This document shows, one piece after another, positions 10,549-23,250 of a DNA stretch of 64,000 nt. The notes beneath the pieces were generated by a model that made no database searches, had not been told where the DNA came from, and saw only the letters and a list, made by a program, of their open reading frames with translations. Position 1 is the first letter of the stretch; every line of letters starts with the position of its first letter. The stretch is from Rhyzopertha dominica (Eukaryota; Arthropoda; Insecta; Coleoptera; Bostrichidae). The stretch lies in assembly GCA_025024175.1 (NCBI GenBank), contig QCXZ01000053.1, forward strand, positions 4,154,001-4,218,000, in the 5' to 3' direction. A program made the translations under genes and the position numbers.

Positions 10549-13500
10549 AGTAAAATATGCATTATTTCAAACATATTCATCAAAGAAAATTAAACGTCGG
10601 GTTCAAATATTTTGCTACTAATGCTAGTTGAAGTTAAGCCTTTGATTTCCTGACTGGCGTTCGTTGAATCATAGCGCTTTCTTAATTTAACAGCGTTGCT
10701 CGCTAAAGTTGCCGTTACCATAAAACCAAAATGCCCGCGAAACATGCATATTTAACAGGTCTGGCAGAGTGAGCCTTTATAGTAAGTAACAAAATTAAAT
10801 TGCCTTAATACGTATGCCTCCCCCTCTGGAAATTCTTTTTTGCGACCCATAAATTGTGTACAGGTATAAATAAGGGCATTAACGCAGACGCCGGGTGCTT
10901 TTATAATGAATAACTAATCCCGCGCCACGGAGGGAAACGTAAAATTTAATGCGGCAATTTCGGATTTAACGGACGTTAATTTTCATATTTCATAATTCTT
11001 CGGGTGATATCGGTGCTCATGCCCTATAAAGCAACTAATAAAGAGGAAGATTTTAATATTCTCGCTAGCGCCGTGCACCGGCAACTATGAACTCTCACAG
11101 AGCAGTCTCGGGTCATTAATAAAATTTAAGAATGGTCCCGGCGGCACGCTTGAAAAGCTGGATGCAAATTTCACTCATATTCACGTCCGGGGCTTTCGGT
11201 AAACTTGGACTCTTTCTCTTGGTTACTTTTTCGTTATTCCGCACTGCGACGTCTTACAATTTTTACAGGACGCTCTGAGGAGCTACGTGGTCCTGTAATA
11301 GTTCACGAAACCAAGCAATTACGTGCTAAAAATGTGTAAAAGGCTTATAAAAAATTTGTTAAAGATTGTGCATTTCATCAACAGATTAACGTTTCTAAAA
11401 CGTTAGAGATAAAAACAAAATTGGCTAAACTAACTAGAGGATGCATAAAAAAATTGTGATCTGATCAATCTATGGGGGTTTTCTTGTGATATGTACACCC
11501 TACCAAATCTCTGACAACTCTGTACGTAAAACAATGACCACCGTTTTTAATGTAATGATTACATTCATTGAAATAATGCATTATATTAACAACGAAGTTA
11601 TCAAGGCTTTAGAACATTGACGTCATGTTAACCACCCTGATTGTTACATTTAGAGTTATGCTTTTAAATTATCAGTTAGCGAAAAGTTTCTTTAAATACA
11701 ATATTTGGTTGTTGTAACAAAGATGGATGTTGTTAGTTGATGATATTTTTTAGAATTACCAGGGGTTGTAAATTATATCTCGGAGATAGTTCAACGAAGA
11801 ACTTTGAAGTAAAATAGTTTATGACAAATGTGGTATTGTAGAATTTAAGCAAAATGATTTCATGTTTCAAGTCAACCTCACTGCAAGAAGGCAAGATAAC
11901 CAAAAATACTACAAAAATTAAATAAATTTTTTTCTAACCCATGCAACTTATTCAGGCTTTGCAAAAATCTCAGCAAAATATTTTAGATCATGACACTAGA
12001 CATTCTAGAGTAAAACTTTGTTTGTTCCATCATTTAAGATGTCTTATTCAGTCATGTTCCTTGAATAAAAGTTGTGTGGAGTTATGTAGTAATTTCAAGT
12101 AAAGCAATTTGGGCATATATTTGACCTTTTTGTTCTATTCCTTTTTTTTACAAAAACGCCATTTTTATATTTTTGCTTGAAAGCTTGAAGTTATTTTACT
12201 TAATTCTAGGATGTCACCTTTGTCATAAAATTTGTTTTCACAAACCTCTACCTTAGACCATCTTCGCGATACAGGCACTGTTCACCCTTACTGGCACACC
12301 GGGTATAAGAAATCACTTAAAATAAAAACAATAGATAAGTGTATAAAGTGTATTAGTCATTAAAAATACACTATGTTTGCCAACTATAAACATACGTTTC
12401 TTCCCAGTGACAAAACAAATACAATTACAGTAACGCCCTTAAAAATAGTTAGTTACCTACATTATGAAGAAAAAGCCATTATATTATGACTCCATAGAAA
12501 ATTCTAAATTAAAAATTAAAAAAAAAATTGAAACATGTCGATAGCATGTACCTTAAATATTGACAATATCTGTACCTATGCATATTAAAAATGGTTGAAT
12601 ATTAGAGCCCATATTTTTGAGATATTGCTAGTCGTCCTCATTTGTCGATGACCTTGTCTACAAAATAGTAACGAGTCCTGTGAATATTTGATTGTTACCC
12701 TCACTATATTTTTCTTTCCATTTTTGTCCTTTCTGACTGCTTCTTGTGTGGGTACCAAATACCCAGACAGAGAGCAGAATACAGCTTCATTCCGCTTATC
12801 TGTAGAGAAAACAGAAATGGTATAACGCAATTAAAATGTGTTTCCGTCCGCAAGAGGATTAGTAATGATGGAATTCAAACAAATAAAATGTAAAATATAA
12901 CTTATTGATGTACCACATGATTGGATTAAATGATATTCCTAAAAGTTTGGAAAATTTTCAGCATGTACATAAATAATTTAATCAAGCCTAACTTTGTGTA
13001 AGACGGCCCGAGTTTGCTTCTTCTTACCTAATATTTTGTCGCTGGCGCCGTTGCTTGTTGTGAAGAAATCCAGTACTTTTTCGGGTCTTCATTCCATTGG
13101 TCTAGTAAATAATTGTTGAGGTCCCTCTCAATCTATTACCATTTTTCGAGAATTGCACCAATAGAAGATGTGTTTTAAATATCGAGTACATGATAATTAC
13201 TGCAAGCTCTTCGGCACTTCTCAAATTTTTCTGCAGAAAGGTCCCCAAACTTCAAATTCTCAATTTGTGTATCATCTTCCCGAGTACTTCTACTTGTACT
13301 AATACTTGACGTTGTCAGATTCACTTATTTTTTAATAAAGTTTGTAGAGAAGACTAAACAAGAGTACTAGAAGATGCCTAGATGACGCACACAGACAACT
13401 TGATTATTTAAATGAGGATATCCTTAGATTATGAAACTAAAATTACTAAATCATATCTAAAACAACACGAAATTCATACTGACCTTATTTAAGGAGCAAC

Positions 13501-15169
13501 AGCCATTAAATATTTCTGACAGTAAGGTTTCCAAATTATACATTCAGGCAAAGGTCCAATAGTGTAATAATGCTTACGTACGACTGTCGGGATTTGTAAC
13601 AATTGCACCTTTAACTACTTGAACACTTATTCGCACCTGTCTTTAAAAATAAATTAGTAATTGAGGTATCTTTCAATTTTCTTCATTGGCTGCTTGCAAA
13701 AATTTTATTTAGTGGCTTATGTTTATGCAGACATCCCGGTTCTTTCTATTTCTTCCCAAGCGTACAAAGGTAATTTACTGCATAATAGGTATATTAAAAA
13801 TATATCCCACTCATCAACTGGCAAATTGCAATGCTAGTTGATGGCGTCCACAACTTTCTTAGAGATACAGTTATGTTTTACTACACAATTTCTCAATTAG
13901 TCTTTGAGAAGAATAGTTATAATCAACTTCGTTTTTCCATAACATTTTGCTAGTAGATGCAATAGTATAATTATCAAGTATCCCTAAGAACTTATCACTG
14001 TTCAAACTCCCCGTTAAACTCAAAGTATTTGAAACATCAATAGCCTCATCTGCATTATATTGCTAATTAATTAATTTCATCTTCATTGGCAGATATTTTG
14101 TTTCTATCTAAAAATTCCTTAGCCGTGGATATTGTCATAAAATCGAGATTTTCCAACTGTCCCAATTACAAAATAGGTCTATATTTTTTTTGGCTAACAA
14201 TCGTCTTAAAATATCTTCGAATTTCACACAAATATGCAAGATGTTTTCTAACATTAACACTTTTTAATTTGTATGTCTTCAAGCTACAAATAACTGNTAA
14301 ATCGCATGTTATCAAATATGTCACTGACGGTTGATGATGTGATGACGGTAATTACTAATAATAGCCAAAATATCCACTAGTGTAGTTGATACTGGAATGA
14401 CTGATCAACCGAGCAACTGATGTAAAAATATTCAAACGAATTTCGCAGGGTGCATAACCTTTGAACATACGCCCACTGCGTTTGGAAACGGCATAAAAAC
14501 TCAAACACAAAAGCCACCCCGTCAGGCTAATATATTCCACGTACTTATGTATTCTGACAAATATTTATGACATCATTCCCGGAGAAAGTACACAAGAGTT
14601 GCTTTTTAAAATTTATACGTTCCATATAACCCGGCAGCGTTCGACTATTCATCTTATCCTGAAAGCACTATTCGATGCTGGATTCGCCCAATAACACCAC
14701 ACACAAATTATATACACGACCACAAAGAGACGACACAACGGGGGGAACACTTTTCTGCATACGGCGCGGAAAAGTTATACTTCTGCCCAAACAAATTCGG
14801 CAACCGAGGAAACCTGTCTAGTCATTACTGATGGCCCTGCTTATTTGCCTTTCCTATGATAAATCACGTGCCCTGACGGGGTTTGCATGCAACTGGAATT
14901 CACGCAAATTAGATCTATATCGAAACGTCACCGGATATTAACGTACAATCTTGCTAGTCGAGGCATCTGCCAGATATGTGCACCCTATAAAGGGTGTTTC
15001 AATGGAAACAAGTCATCCTCAGTAATTTCTGTGGCAAACAAATCCGAGTATAATCTTCAAACAAGTCAATTTTATTGCGGAGGGGAACATTTCGTGGTGT
15101 CAGGACCAGGGATTTTAAATTTACTTCACAATGTAAACCAAACCAAAAATGTGGAGTAATTTCTATGAG
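10549..15169. other. Long stretch without recognised gene
   Basis: About 4.6 kb of AT-rich sequence. A GC-richer block at about 10700-11290 has no ORF of note. Short open frames (12585-12830 minus, 14086-14334 plus, 14887-15159 plus) have no recognisable domain and no clear splice-site boundaries. No inverted or direct terminal repeats were noticed. Confidence 0.45.
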
Positions 15170-15174
15170 CGCCG

Positions 15175-17303
15175 CACAGTGGGCAAAACTCTAAAATCCC
15201 GTTTGACGACTCGAATTAGCACAAATTTATAGTAGAGGTATTTTTAAACTTATATTGTTAAATTTTTTTAATAAAAAATGATATATATTTTCAAAGAATT
15301 GAAAGAATAACTCCTTATTTAATAAACTATATCGCCTGATACCTCAACATAAATTATTATACAGGGTATCCTCGAAATACACCGACCACGTTTGACAGGT
15401 GATAAAAAATCCAATTCTAAAAACTTTTTTCGAATAAAACAATTCCCGAAAACGCTTTTTTATATACAGGGTGTTTAAATGTAATTTGAAAAAATTATTT
15501 TTTAACACTATTCCTGAACTATAAAAGATATCAATTTCAATTTTGTTGAGATTCATAACGGCAGAAGGTACAATAGAACAAAGTAATCGGGAGGTTTCTA
15601 AGGCACCAGTGGCGTGCGCTGGGGTAATGCAGATCCCCTTTTTAATAGAATTTTTAGGTCTGTGGATTTTTAGACAAAATTAATACAGTTTTGTAATCTT
15701 TAATCAATTCTAAATAAAACATTTCTCTTTGAAGTTTGCTCTAAAACGACTCATTCGTCCCTAAAAATTAATTTTTTGATTGAAAAACACTACATTGAAT
15801 TAAAGAGATAATCTTTTAAATTTGAACTTCTTCACCCCATAGGTATATCAAAACAAAGCGTTTTCGGAAGAAAAATTATTCGAAAAAAGGTATTAAAATT
15901 GTATTTTCCATCACTTTTAAGCGTTAATAACATTTTTGTGATTTCGGAAAATAATGGTATCTGTTTTTCAATCAAAAAATCAATTTTTAGGTACGAATGA
16001 TTCGTTTGATGGCAAACTTTAAAGCGACATGTTTTATTTACAATTGATTTGAGAATACAAAACTGTATTAGTTTTGTTTAAAAATCCACAGACCTATAAG
16101 TTCTATTAAAAAGGGATGGTCTGCATTACCCCAGTGCACGCCACTGGTGCTTTAGAAACCTATTTTTATTGTACCTCATGCCGTTATGATTCTCACCAAA
16201 TTTAAAAATGATATCTTTTATAGTTCAGGAATAGTCTTAAAAATCATTTTTTAAATTCAATTTCAACACCCTGCATATCAAAAACAAAGCGTTTTCGGAA
16301 ACTGTTTTATTCGAAAAAAGATATTACACATGTCAAACGTTGTCGGTGTATTTCGAGGACACCCTGTATAATGAAACAAAACTAGGAGTATTATAAGTGA
16401 TTAAATAAAGTTAAGAATATTACAAGTGATTATTGTTGTTCTTCACTTGTACTCGTATCATAATATGATGTTTCAGACCTCTGACAGGTCATTTGTTTAA
16501 TCAAGATTTAAGTTTGATACCGACACGTGTTGATTCGGAGTACAGCATTTTAGGAAATCAAGCACTTCTGAATCCAGCGGTGTTTATTATTTTTTTGACT
16601 GATTTCCGCAAAGAAGCAGCAACAGGGTCTGATGAAACTAATAATGCGGCCAATAAATCATAATTTGTTGCTATTCTAGCAGTAGTGCTAGAACAGATAA
16701 CGGCTCAGACAATCTATATACCTTTTTATATTCCAAATTAAGCACTTTTTATTTCTGCAGTCTTTCACTGCGGGAGGAGCAGTTTGGAATGTAATAATCG
16801 AACAGCGCGTTATGCTGATCTCACGGCAGGGATTTCGCCTAAAACGCAAAAATTCGCAAAAAAAACTGCGACACATTTAAAAACTAGAAATGCTGGCGAA
16901 ATGAATTAAAAAGAAACGACCTTGGGAGCTCTTGGGGGTGAATATGAGCATATATTTGCGAATTATTACATTAATTTGACATGTAAATATAATGTAGATC
17001 CAATAGTGAATGTGGAACTACATAGTTTTACTATCTCAACAACATCCACTATACGTGTTTACGGCAAAAACAATTTTGAACATAATAAAAAAACAATACG
17101 TTAGTCTAATCCCACTGCAGGGAATTGGCAAATTTGTAAACAGCAGTTCTTTACTCATTGTACTATGTGTTCACAAATGTGGTAAGGCAGGCAATATTAG
17201 TTTTCAGCGACTTAGCAATTAATAATAACAACGTCCACCACTCAGAAATTCAAAACTTTAATTTGACTTTTGTCCACCTAAATTGATGAATTTGCCCACT
17301 GTG
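15175..17303. mobile_element. Candidate Transib-like DNA transposon
   Basis: The 5' end reads CACAGTGGGCAAA (15175-15187) and the 3' end is its exact complement (17291-17303). Both ends are flanked by CGCCG (15170-15174 and 17304-17308), a 5-bp GC-rich duplication. Transib elements are known for 5-bp GC-rich target duplications and ends resembling the RAG heptamer CACAGTG. The interior has no recognisable transposase and about 1 kb of it is a nested foldback element, so the original insertion was about 1.1 kb and probably non-autonomous. The short inverted repeat and lack of transposase leave the superfamily an inference; Chapaev or CACTA relatives, which have shorter duplications, are less likely. 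Confidence 0.6.
15362..16366. mobile_element. 1-kb foldback element nested in the Transib candidate
   Basis: The arms of about 400 bp (15362 to about 15790 and about 15955 to 16366) are imperfect reverse complements; the ends read CAGGGTATCCTCGAAATACA and its complement. TA flanks both ends (15360-15361 and 16367-16368). The arms carry the matching phrases CACCAGTGGCGTGC and ATTTTTTGATTGAAAAACA. A motif with GCGTTTTCGGAA and ATTCGAAAAAA occurs three times: in each arm and again in the loop near 15860. There is no coding capacity. The terminal CAGGGT and TA target suggest a Tc1/mariner-related non-autonomous element. Confidence 0.85.
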
Positions 17304-17499
17304 CGCCGGTTCGGTTTTTAAATATTTTGTGGACTGCATTTGGAATTCTATATTTAATTGAACGAAGGGATTGAAGAAACCCAATGGAATCCTTTTCCTC
17401 GTCGTCATATTTTATATCTCGAATCGCTGACGAAACTATCGGTGGCTACTTGTTCTACGGCCGGTAAAATTTTGACTGGATACTAGAAGTAGGGCGAAA

Positions 17500-17940
17500 T
17501 GACAACAATTTATCGAGGTACAAGGCAGCCAAGTATTTACGATCTTGTTAGGTCTCCTCTAATAATTTCCAGATAATCTCATAATTTTCCGGTAAGGACT
17601 CAATAAGCGAAACACATTTCAATGATTTTCCACACAAACTACTTTGCAAATATTGCAGCTTTTCTGCGTTAGAAAACTCTTTAAACTGAACCAAGTTTTT
17701 AAACGTAAAGGTAAATCTGCACCATTGAATTTCAGTTTTCAGCTTAACTTGCTTTTTATTTTATTCGATATACAATTAATATGATGGCAAAGTTCTTGAA
17801 ATGCTACAAGATTGGCATAATTTGGGACATAATCGGGTGAAAGCTCTTGTTCCATGTCAATAATTTCATCGGAGATCACAACCAAGCTAGTGATTAGTAA
17901 AAACCAATTCTGTCTCAACAAATTCTGTGAACATTAACTA
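17500..17940 (-). pseudogene. BEL/Pao-type LTR retrotransposon gag fragment
   Basis: Translated on the minus strand, roughly 17700-17560 gives FKEFSNAEKLQYLQSSLCGK followed by LPENYEIIWKLLEE. This pattern matches the conserved N-terminal Gag region of BEL/Pao elements (hallmark NAQKFQYLKSSLTGEA followed by NYxxAWxLL). Upstream minus-strand sequence (17921-17739) holds MEQELSPDYVPNYANLVAF in another frame. Stops and frameshifts interrupt it, and no LTR, protease or polymerase sequence was found nearby. It is a short dead fragment. Confidence 0.6.
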
Positions 17941-18837
17941 AGTGCACGTTTAGTTACCAAGTCAAAACAGAACTGCTAATAGCCTATTAATTACACACTA
18001 TTAATTACGTTATACATACAGTTAATTGCTTTCCATATCGTGATTATGTCTGATTCNCTGAATCAACGTTGGCTGCTGATCACCTGTATCCAATTTCATA
18101 GGCAAGTCCCGGTACTAACTGTTTGGGGAGTTCATACTGTGTTGCTCTACATATGATTTTACGCTAGTATTGTATATCTCGTTAATTTCTTGGTGTCTTT
18201 TTAATGTTCGCTTTGCAAGAATAGAGTGCAGAAAGTGTGTTGTTTATGTTATTTGTTAAAAATACAAGAACAGTATTAACTTAGAAAAGTGTATTAATTA
18301 AAGCATGACATACAAAATTAATTTAATGACATTTACATGCATTATCAAGTTGAGTTACTTTTTAACATCACGTTGCCAAACTTACACTTTTATTAAACAA
18401 ACTAACTTATAACGTATACATAACAGAAAGCACATGTTTATGTATAACAGCAATACGTGATATGATATGATGGTTATATCCTGCTATGTTTGTAGTAGCT
18501 AAAAGAAAACGTACAAAATTGGAAAACCGCATGTGCTTTAAGTTGGTCCAGGTAATGTTATTATGAAGGCAGGTGTTGTTCCATATATACAAACTTTACC
18601 AGTAGATTCTACGCTTAAAAATTAAGCTAAAATTATAATAAATATACATCAAAAATGCTTCGTAAGCGAGCTAGCTACCCAACCAAATCATTTAAGCACA
18701 GATAAACTTAGTAACAAAATGAAGACTGAATTAGACTTGATAATAAGAATGAGATGGTTCGAACAAAATATATCATAATACAAACTTTGCTTACTGCTTA
18801 CTTACTGAGAGACATGAGATTAGGTCACCTTGATTTT
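17941..18837. other. No gene recognised
   Basis: AT-rich; only small open frames without domains. Confidence 0.45.
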
Positions 18838-19850
18838 AGAAGAAATTCGACACCTTCGTATGCCAATTAAACCCTTCTAAATCACTGGTTATGTGTTTTG
18901 GCAATAAAAATATCAGAAAGTATGTATGCGATTTTATATCGTTAACTCTAGCAGGTGTTAATGTTCCGTTTGTTGATCACACTCGAAATTTGGGTGTCAT
19001 TATAGATAGTGCACTTCGGTTTAGGAAACATGTCACGAAGCTAATACAACGGGCATTCTCCGCTTTAAAATTGTTACTAAGGAAACAATTATGTGAAAAT
19101 CTTTTATTATCGTATTTTAACTATTGTGACTTTATTTATGGGTTTTGTTTGGATGCCAACGAGAAAAGTCGTGTGCAGAAAGTACATGTTGCCGATATGT
19201 CTATGGTTTGCGTAGACGTTTTCATATCACGTCGTTTATAAATGACTTAAATTGGTTGAACTTGGATAATCGTAAGAAGTGTCAACTTAACTGTTTTGTT
19301 CATAAAATACTTACCATTCCATCTCCTAACTCTAACTTGAAAGGTCGATTAACATATCACTCAGATATTCACTCTAGAAACACTCGATTTATGGATAGTT
19401 TTGTTGTTCCCCGCCACCGTATAGCTCTGTTTCGCAGAGGTTTCTCTTACAATGCTGCTAAATTATACAATGCCTTACCACGTCAGTTCAAACTGTATAA
19501 TATTAATAAGTTTAGATGAAATCTGCTTGCCAACTGGACTTTCTCTTCCTTCTAAGCCTTTTTTCATTGTTTTTTTTCTTGCATTTGTTGATTTCTTTTC
19601 CTCTTTCCGCATTTATGGCGTCTTATAGCTTGGGATGCGTGGTTAAGTAGAATAGCATTTTGCTAGACTTCGCCATGCTTCCTAGTTTACAAAAAAAGAT
19701 TTTTGTTTGGTTCATATAATTGGGTAGGTTAATACAGCATATGTATTTTATATTTTTCTTTTCTTCTTTCTATTACGTTCAAAATAATAGTTTTGATTGT
19801 ATTGAACCTACTGTGCCTAATAAAGTCGTTTATTTTTATTATTATTAATT
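18838..19850 (+). pseudogene. 5'-truncated LINE, 3' end of RT ORF and UTR
   Basis: The plus strand opens within the RT C-terminal part. LNPSKSLVMCFGNKN corresponds to the NPxKSxVMxFG motif that follows YADD, and then LGVIIDSALRFRKHV matches the usual LGVxxDxxLxFxxHV. The frame shifts near 19200 and continues to 19519 with NDLNWLNLDNRKKCQL, NTRFMDSFVVPRHR and FRRGFSYNAAKLYNALP, the typical C-terminal block. A 3' UTR follows, and the element probably ends at the AT-rich TTATTTTTATTATTATTAA tail near 19847. 5' truncation is the normal outcome of target-primed insertion. It resembles the LINE relics at 39.7 and 58.8 kb but lies on the opposite strand. Confidence 0.8.
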
Positions 19851-21928
19851 ATCTACCTGGACGAAACTTATCTGCATAGTGTGCACATTTTTTCGAAAAA
19901 TTATTTGCAGATATCTTGAAAACGACACTAAATTTATTTGTTAGATCAAGAGTAAGTAAGTAAGTACATCGAAAGATGGCACTGCATTTGTCTGGGATGT
20001 GAAGACAAAAACAGAACAAAAGCAGTTCATATATAATTGTTTTGTCAGTCTGGGTGAACACCCAGTTGAAATTGATATCTTACGCATAGTTTTCTAAGCA
20101 CCCTGGTTGCAGTAACAAATTCATAAGAGTCTATTTCAGATTATGCAACAGCCAATACAACATTTGTCTACATCAGAAATCTTTGCCAAAGTATTCTTTT
20201 TTGTTCCACTTCTACCTTTGANATTTTTAATTCACTTTGTTGCCTCACCTAAAACAGCATTCCCGTTATATACAAATGTATTGGCGCGTTCATGTCTTGC
20301 TGATAATCCGCTGAACAGCGCAGGGGCATTTTGTGCCCAACCATTTGTAGAAATTTCGTTCAGGAATACCATAGTTTGCAAAAATACGTATACTCCTTTT
20401 TGCTTCTTTGTTTAGCATGTTATAAACGACATAACTTGTGAATATTTTTTGTTTTCGGTTTAAAACGTTCATCCCGTAGTTCGACTTCCTCGGTAATTAA
20501 ACGAAAACTGGATTTTCGCTTTTTGATTGGCGGTCCCGATCCGAACCACTTCATTATCCCAATCCAATTGTTGCCTGCGTAGGTTTCGACTGCATCAGCA
20601 ACCACGTCCCCATCTCAAAATCGATGCGGATGTGCATACAATAAACAGCGCAATTAATTAGCGGCTGGATCGTAATCAGTAGTCAGGTGAACGTCAGCGG
20701 AGACGGCGGGACTACCCCTATCAGTTAGTGCCTAGTCAGCTACGGCTGTCAAGTCCAACCCCACCCTCCTGGTCCGAGACAAACGAGGATTGGGATGAGC
20801 TCGCGACGGATGTCTCGCTACGGAACAGATTTATCTTTATTACGCGGTACAGGGCGGCTGAAGACTTTTAATAATGGGATGCAGTCGTTGTGTGGGGTTN
20901 GCATGCGAGCATGAGTCTGAAACGTCCTGTAAAGAACGTGTCAAAACGTTTTTGTTAATTAGTGGACCGTGTCACTTATAATTCTGTGCACATTTCACGT
21001 AGTGGTGCAGAGAATGTCAAGTATTAGTTCTTTAGCTACTGAAAATTCCTTCATGCGAAGAGATTAGCACTTATGGTGTTAATAATAATAATGGACTTGT
21101 ACAACTACGATGTAAATACGAGCCCAGTCCCATTTCAATTAGCCCAATTGCAATTTTTTTTAATTTTGTGTATTTAATGGACAGGAATTGTAATGCTATT
21201 ATGAAATAAATATTTAACTATTTTCACCACAAATCAATTATTTATTTGTCTAATTCAAACATTTTATTTCTACTTAACCGCACCAAGTTGAAGCAAAACA
21301 TGAGAAAACCTGAGTTAAAAACCACTGACTTAATCTATTTCTTCAAAGGCTACCATTGAGTAACACGACCTTTACTTTTTATGACAGCAGTTATTCTTCT
21401 TGGCATTGTATTCACTAAATTCTGGCAATCTTGTGGTGTGAACCTATCCCATATAAATTGAAGCTTATGCCTTAATATGCAAAGGATATTAGAAAAACAA
21501 GAATTAAAAATGCACAAGTTTCCATTTACAAACTTTCGTTGTGTCAGTGAAAATTAATACCTAAAAAATATATATTTTCTTTTACTAAATAAACAGATTT
21601 CGATTAAACTTCATCTACATTTTCTTTATCATTTCTGGCAATTACCTGTTAAGTATGTTTGAAGGAAACGTAACATTTTTTTTGTTTTCAATTATAATAT
21701 AATAATTATTTAATTATATATTTAATACGATCGAACAAAGTACCTGATATTGTCATTTATATAGCTGTATTACTGACTTAAAACTTTTTTCAAATATCTT
21801 CAAATAAGTTTTCTGTTAATGACTTTTTTAGTATATAGGTAGGCCATGAATATCAAATTTTAGATCACTTTGCAGGTTAATTAAGCGAACCTATAATATT
21901 TGTATAAGCTTTTTGGTCACAAAACATA
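19851..21928. other. No gene recognised
   Basis: Minus-strand frames at 20605-20290 read on into each other with one frameshift and include a helix-turn-helix-like phrase, NYGIPERNFYKWL. This could be a transposase relic, but no family was recognised. A GC-richer block at about 20480-20920 has no convincing exon. Confidence 0.4.
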
Positions 21929-23250
21929 CATGTTTTTTAAGTAAGTACCTTTTTGCGATTCCGCCGCCGCAGCGCTACGGTCGGCGTTCCGCGCATTCCC
22001 GCTGGTTACCTACATCTCTTGTCTACGCACTGACGCCATTACAGTTTGATTCTTCATTGTATACGTTGTTTACTGAGTGTTTAAGATGCCTCCGACAATC
22101 GTGAGTCCCGCCGATTGTGAAGTACGGGCTGTTATACGATTTCTTAGTGCTAAAGGCGTAAAACCGATCGATATTCATCGTGAGATCTGTGAAGTTTACG
22201 GACAAAACATTATGAGTGATGGAATGGTAAGGAAATGGGTGAGAGCGTTTAAAGATGGTCGCACAAATGTGCATGATGAAGAACGGAGTGGGCGTCCTTC
22301 GGTCGTTAATGAAGATTTGGTGCAGAAAGTGAACGAAAAGGTGAGAAAAAACAGACGCTTTACAATTTCATCATTGTGCGACTGCTTTCCTCAATATTCT
22401 CGTAGTGTTTTGTATCGCATTGTGACCGAGAACTTGAATTACCGGAAATTGTGTTCACGTTGGGTTCCGAAAATGTTGACGGATTTGCACAAAACCCAAC
22501 GTTTAGGCAGTGCATTGACTTTCCTTGAGCGGTACCACAATGAAGGTGAAGATTTTTTAGATCAAATTGTTACTGGTGACGAAACATGGGTGGCCTACGT
22601 CACACCAGAATCGAAACAACAATCCATGGAATGGCGACATTCATCATCACCCAGAAAAGTGAAGTTTAAGCAAACAATTTCTGCCCGGAAAATCATGTGC
22701 ACAGTTTTTTGGGACAGAAAAGGAGTATTGCTAGTGGAATTTCTGCCTCGTAATGAGACAATCAATGCAGCGTTTTATTGTAAGACATTGAACAATCTGC
22801 GTCGTGCAATCCAGAACAAAAGACGTGGCAAGTTGAGTAAGGGTATCGTTTTGCTGCATGACAATGCCCGTCCACATGTGACTAATCGGACCAAACATCT
22901 CATCAAATCTTTTAAATGGGAAACTCTAGATCATCCTCCATACAGTCCTGATCTGGCGCCCAGCGACTACCATTTGTTCCTGCATTTGAAGAAACACCTG
23001 GGTGTTCAGCGTCTTCAAGACGATAACGAAGTNGAAATATTTGNGATACAGTGGTTAACAAGTCAGGCGGCAGAATTTTATGAGGAGGGTATNCAAAAAC
23101 TGGTGCCACGTTATGACAAGTGCCTCAATATTCACGGAAATTATGTAGAAAAGTAGATTAAGGTACAGGCTTTCATGTAAGATAAAATTATTGCGATATC
23201 TTTGCACGTTTTTTTTTTAATTCCAAAGCGGTATTTACTTAAAAAACATG
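21929..23250 (+). mobile_element. Mariner transposon, nearly complete
   Basis: The left end reads CATGTTTTTTAAGTAAGTACC (21929 onward, preceded by TA). The right end is the near-perfect complement (GGTATTTACTTAAAAAACATG, to 23250). About 1.32 kb long, the usual size of a mariner element, with a full-length transposase frame between the ends. The right flank reads CC rather than TA, so either the target duplication has mutated or the boundary is a few bases further out. It is the least decayed transposon in the window. Confidence 0.9.
22086..23156 (+). CDS. Mariner transposase, DD34D, open reading frame
   Basis: The transposase cuts and pastes the element between TA sites in the nucleus. The frame is open for 356 codons from the ATG at 22086; the in-frame GTG at 22077 is not needed. 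The N-terminal half holds paired helix-turn-helix regions (about residues 10-115), with the phrase DEERSGRPSVV near 64-74. The linker motif WVPKML is at about 126-131. Catalytic residues are D165 (TGDETW), D259 (HDNARPH) and D294 (SPDLAPSD), giving 34 residues between the last two, diagnostic of mariner DD34D. Three N bases at 23033, 23044 and 23093 leave three residues unresolved, and the stretch around 23030-23050 deviates slightly from the expected pattern. Whether it is active cannot be judged from sequence alone. Confidence 0.9.
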   Translation: MPPTIVSPADCEVRAVIRFLSAKGVKPIDIHREICEVYGQNIMSDGMVRKWVRAFKDGRTNVHDEERSGRPSVVNEDLVQKVNEKVRKNRRFTISSLCDCFPQYSRSVLYRIVTENLNYRKLCSRWVPKMLTDLHKTQRLGSALTFLERYHNEGEDFLDQIVTGDETWVAYVTPESKQQSMEWRHSSSPRKVKFKQTISARKIMCTVFWDRKGVLLVEFLPRNETINAAFYCKTLNNLRRAIQNKRRGKLSKGIVLLHDNARPHVTNRTKHLIKSFKWETLDHPPYSPDLAPSDYHLFLHLKKHLGVQRLQDDNEXEIFXIQWLTSQAAEFYEEGXQKLVPRYDKCLNIHGNYVEK

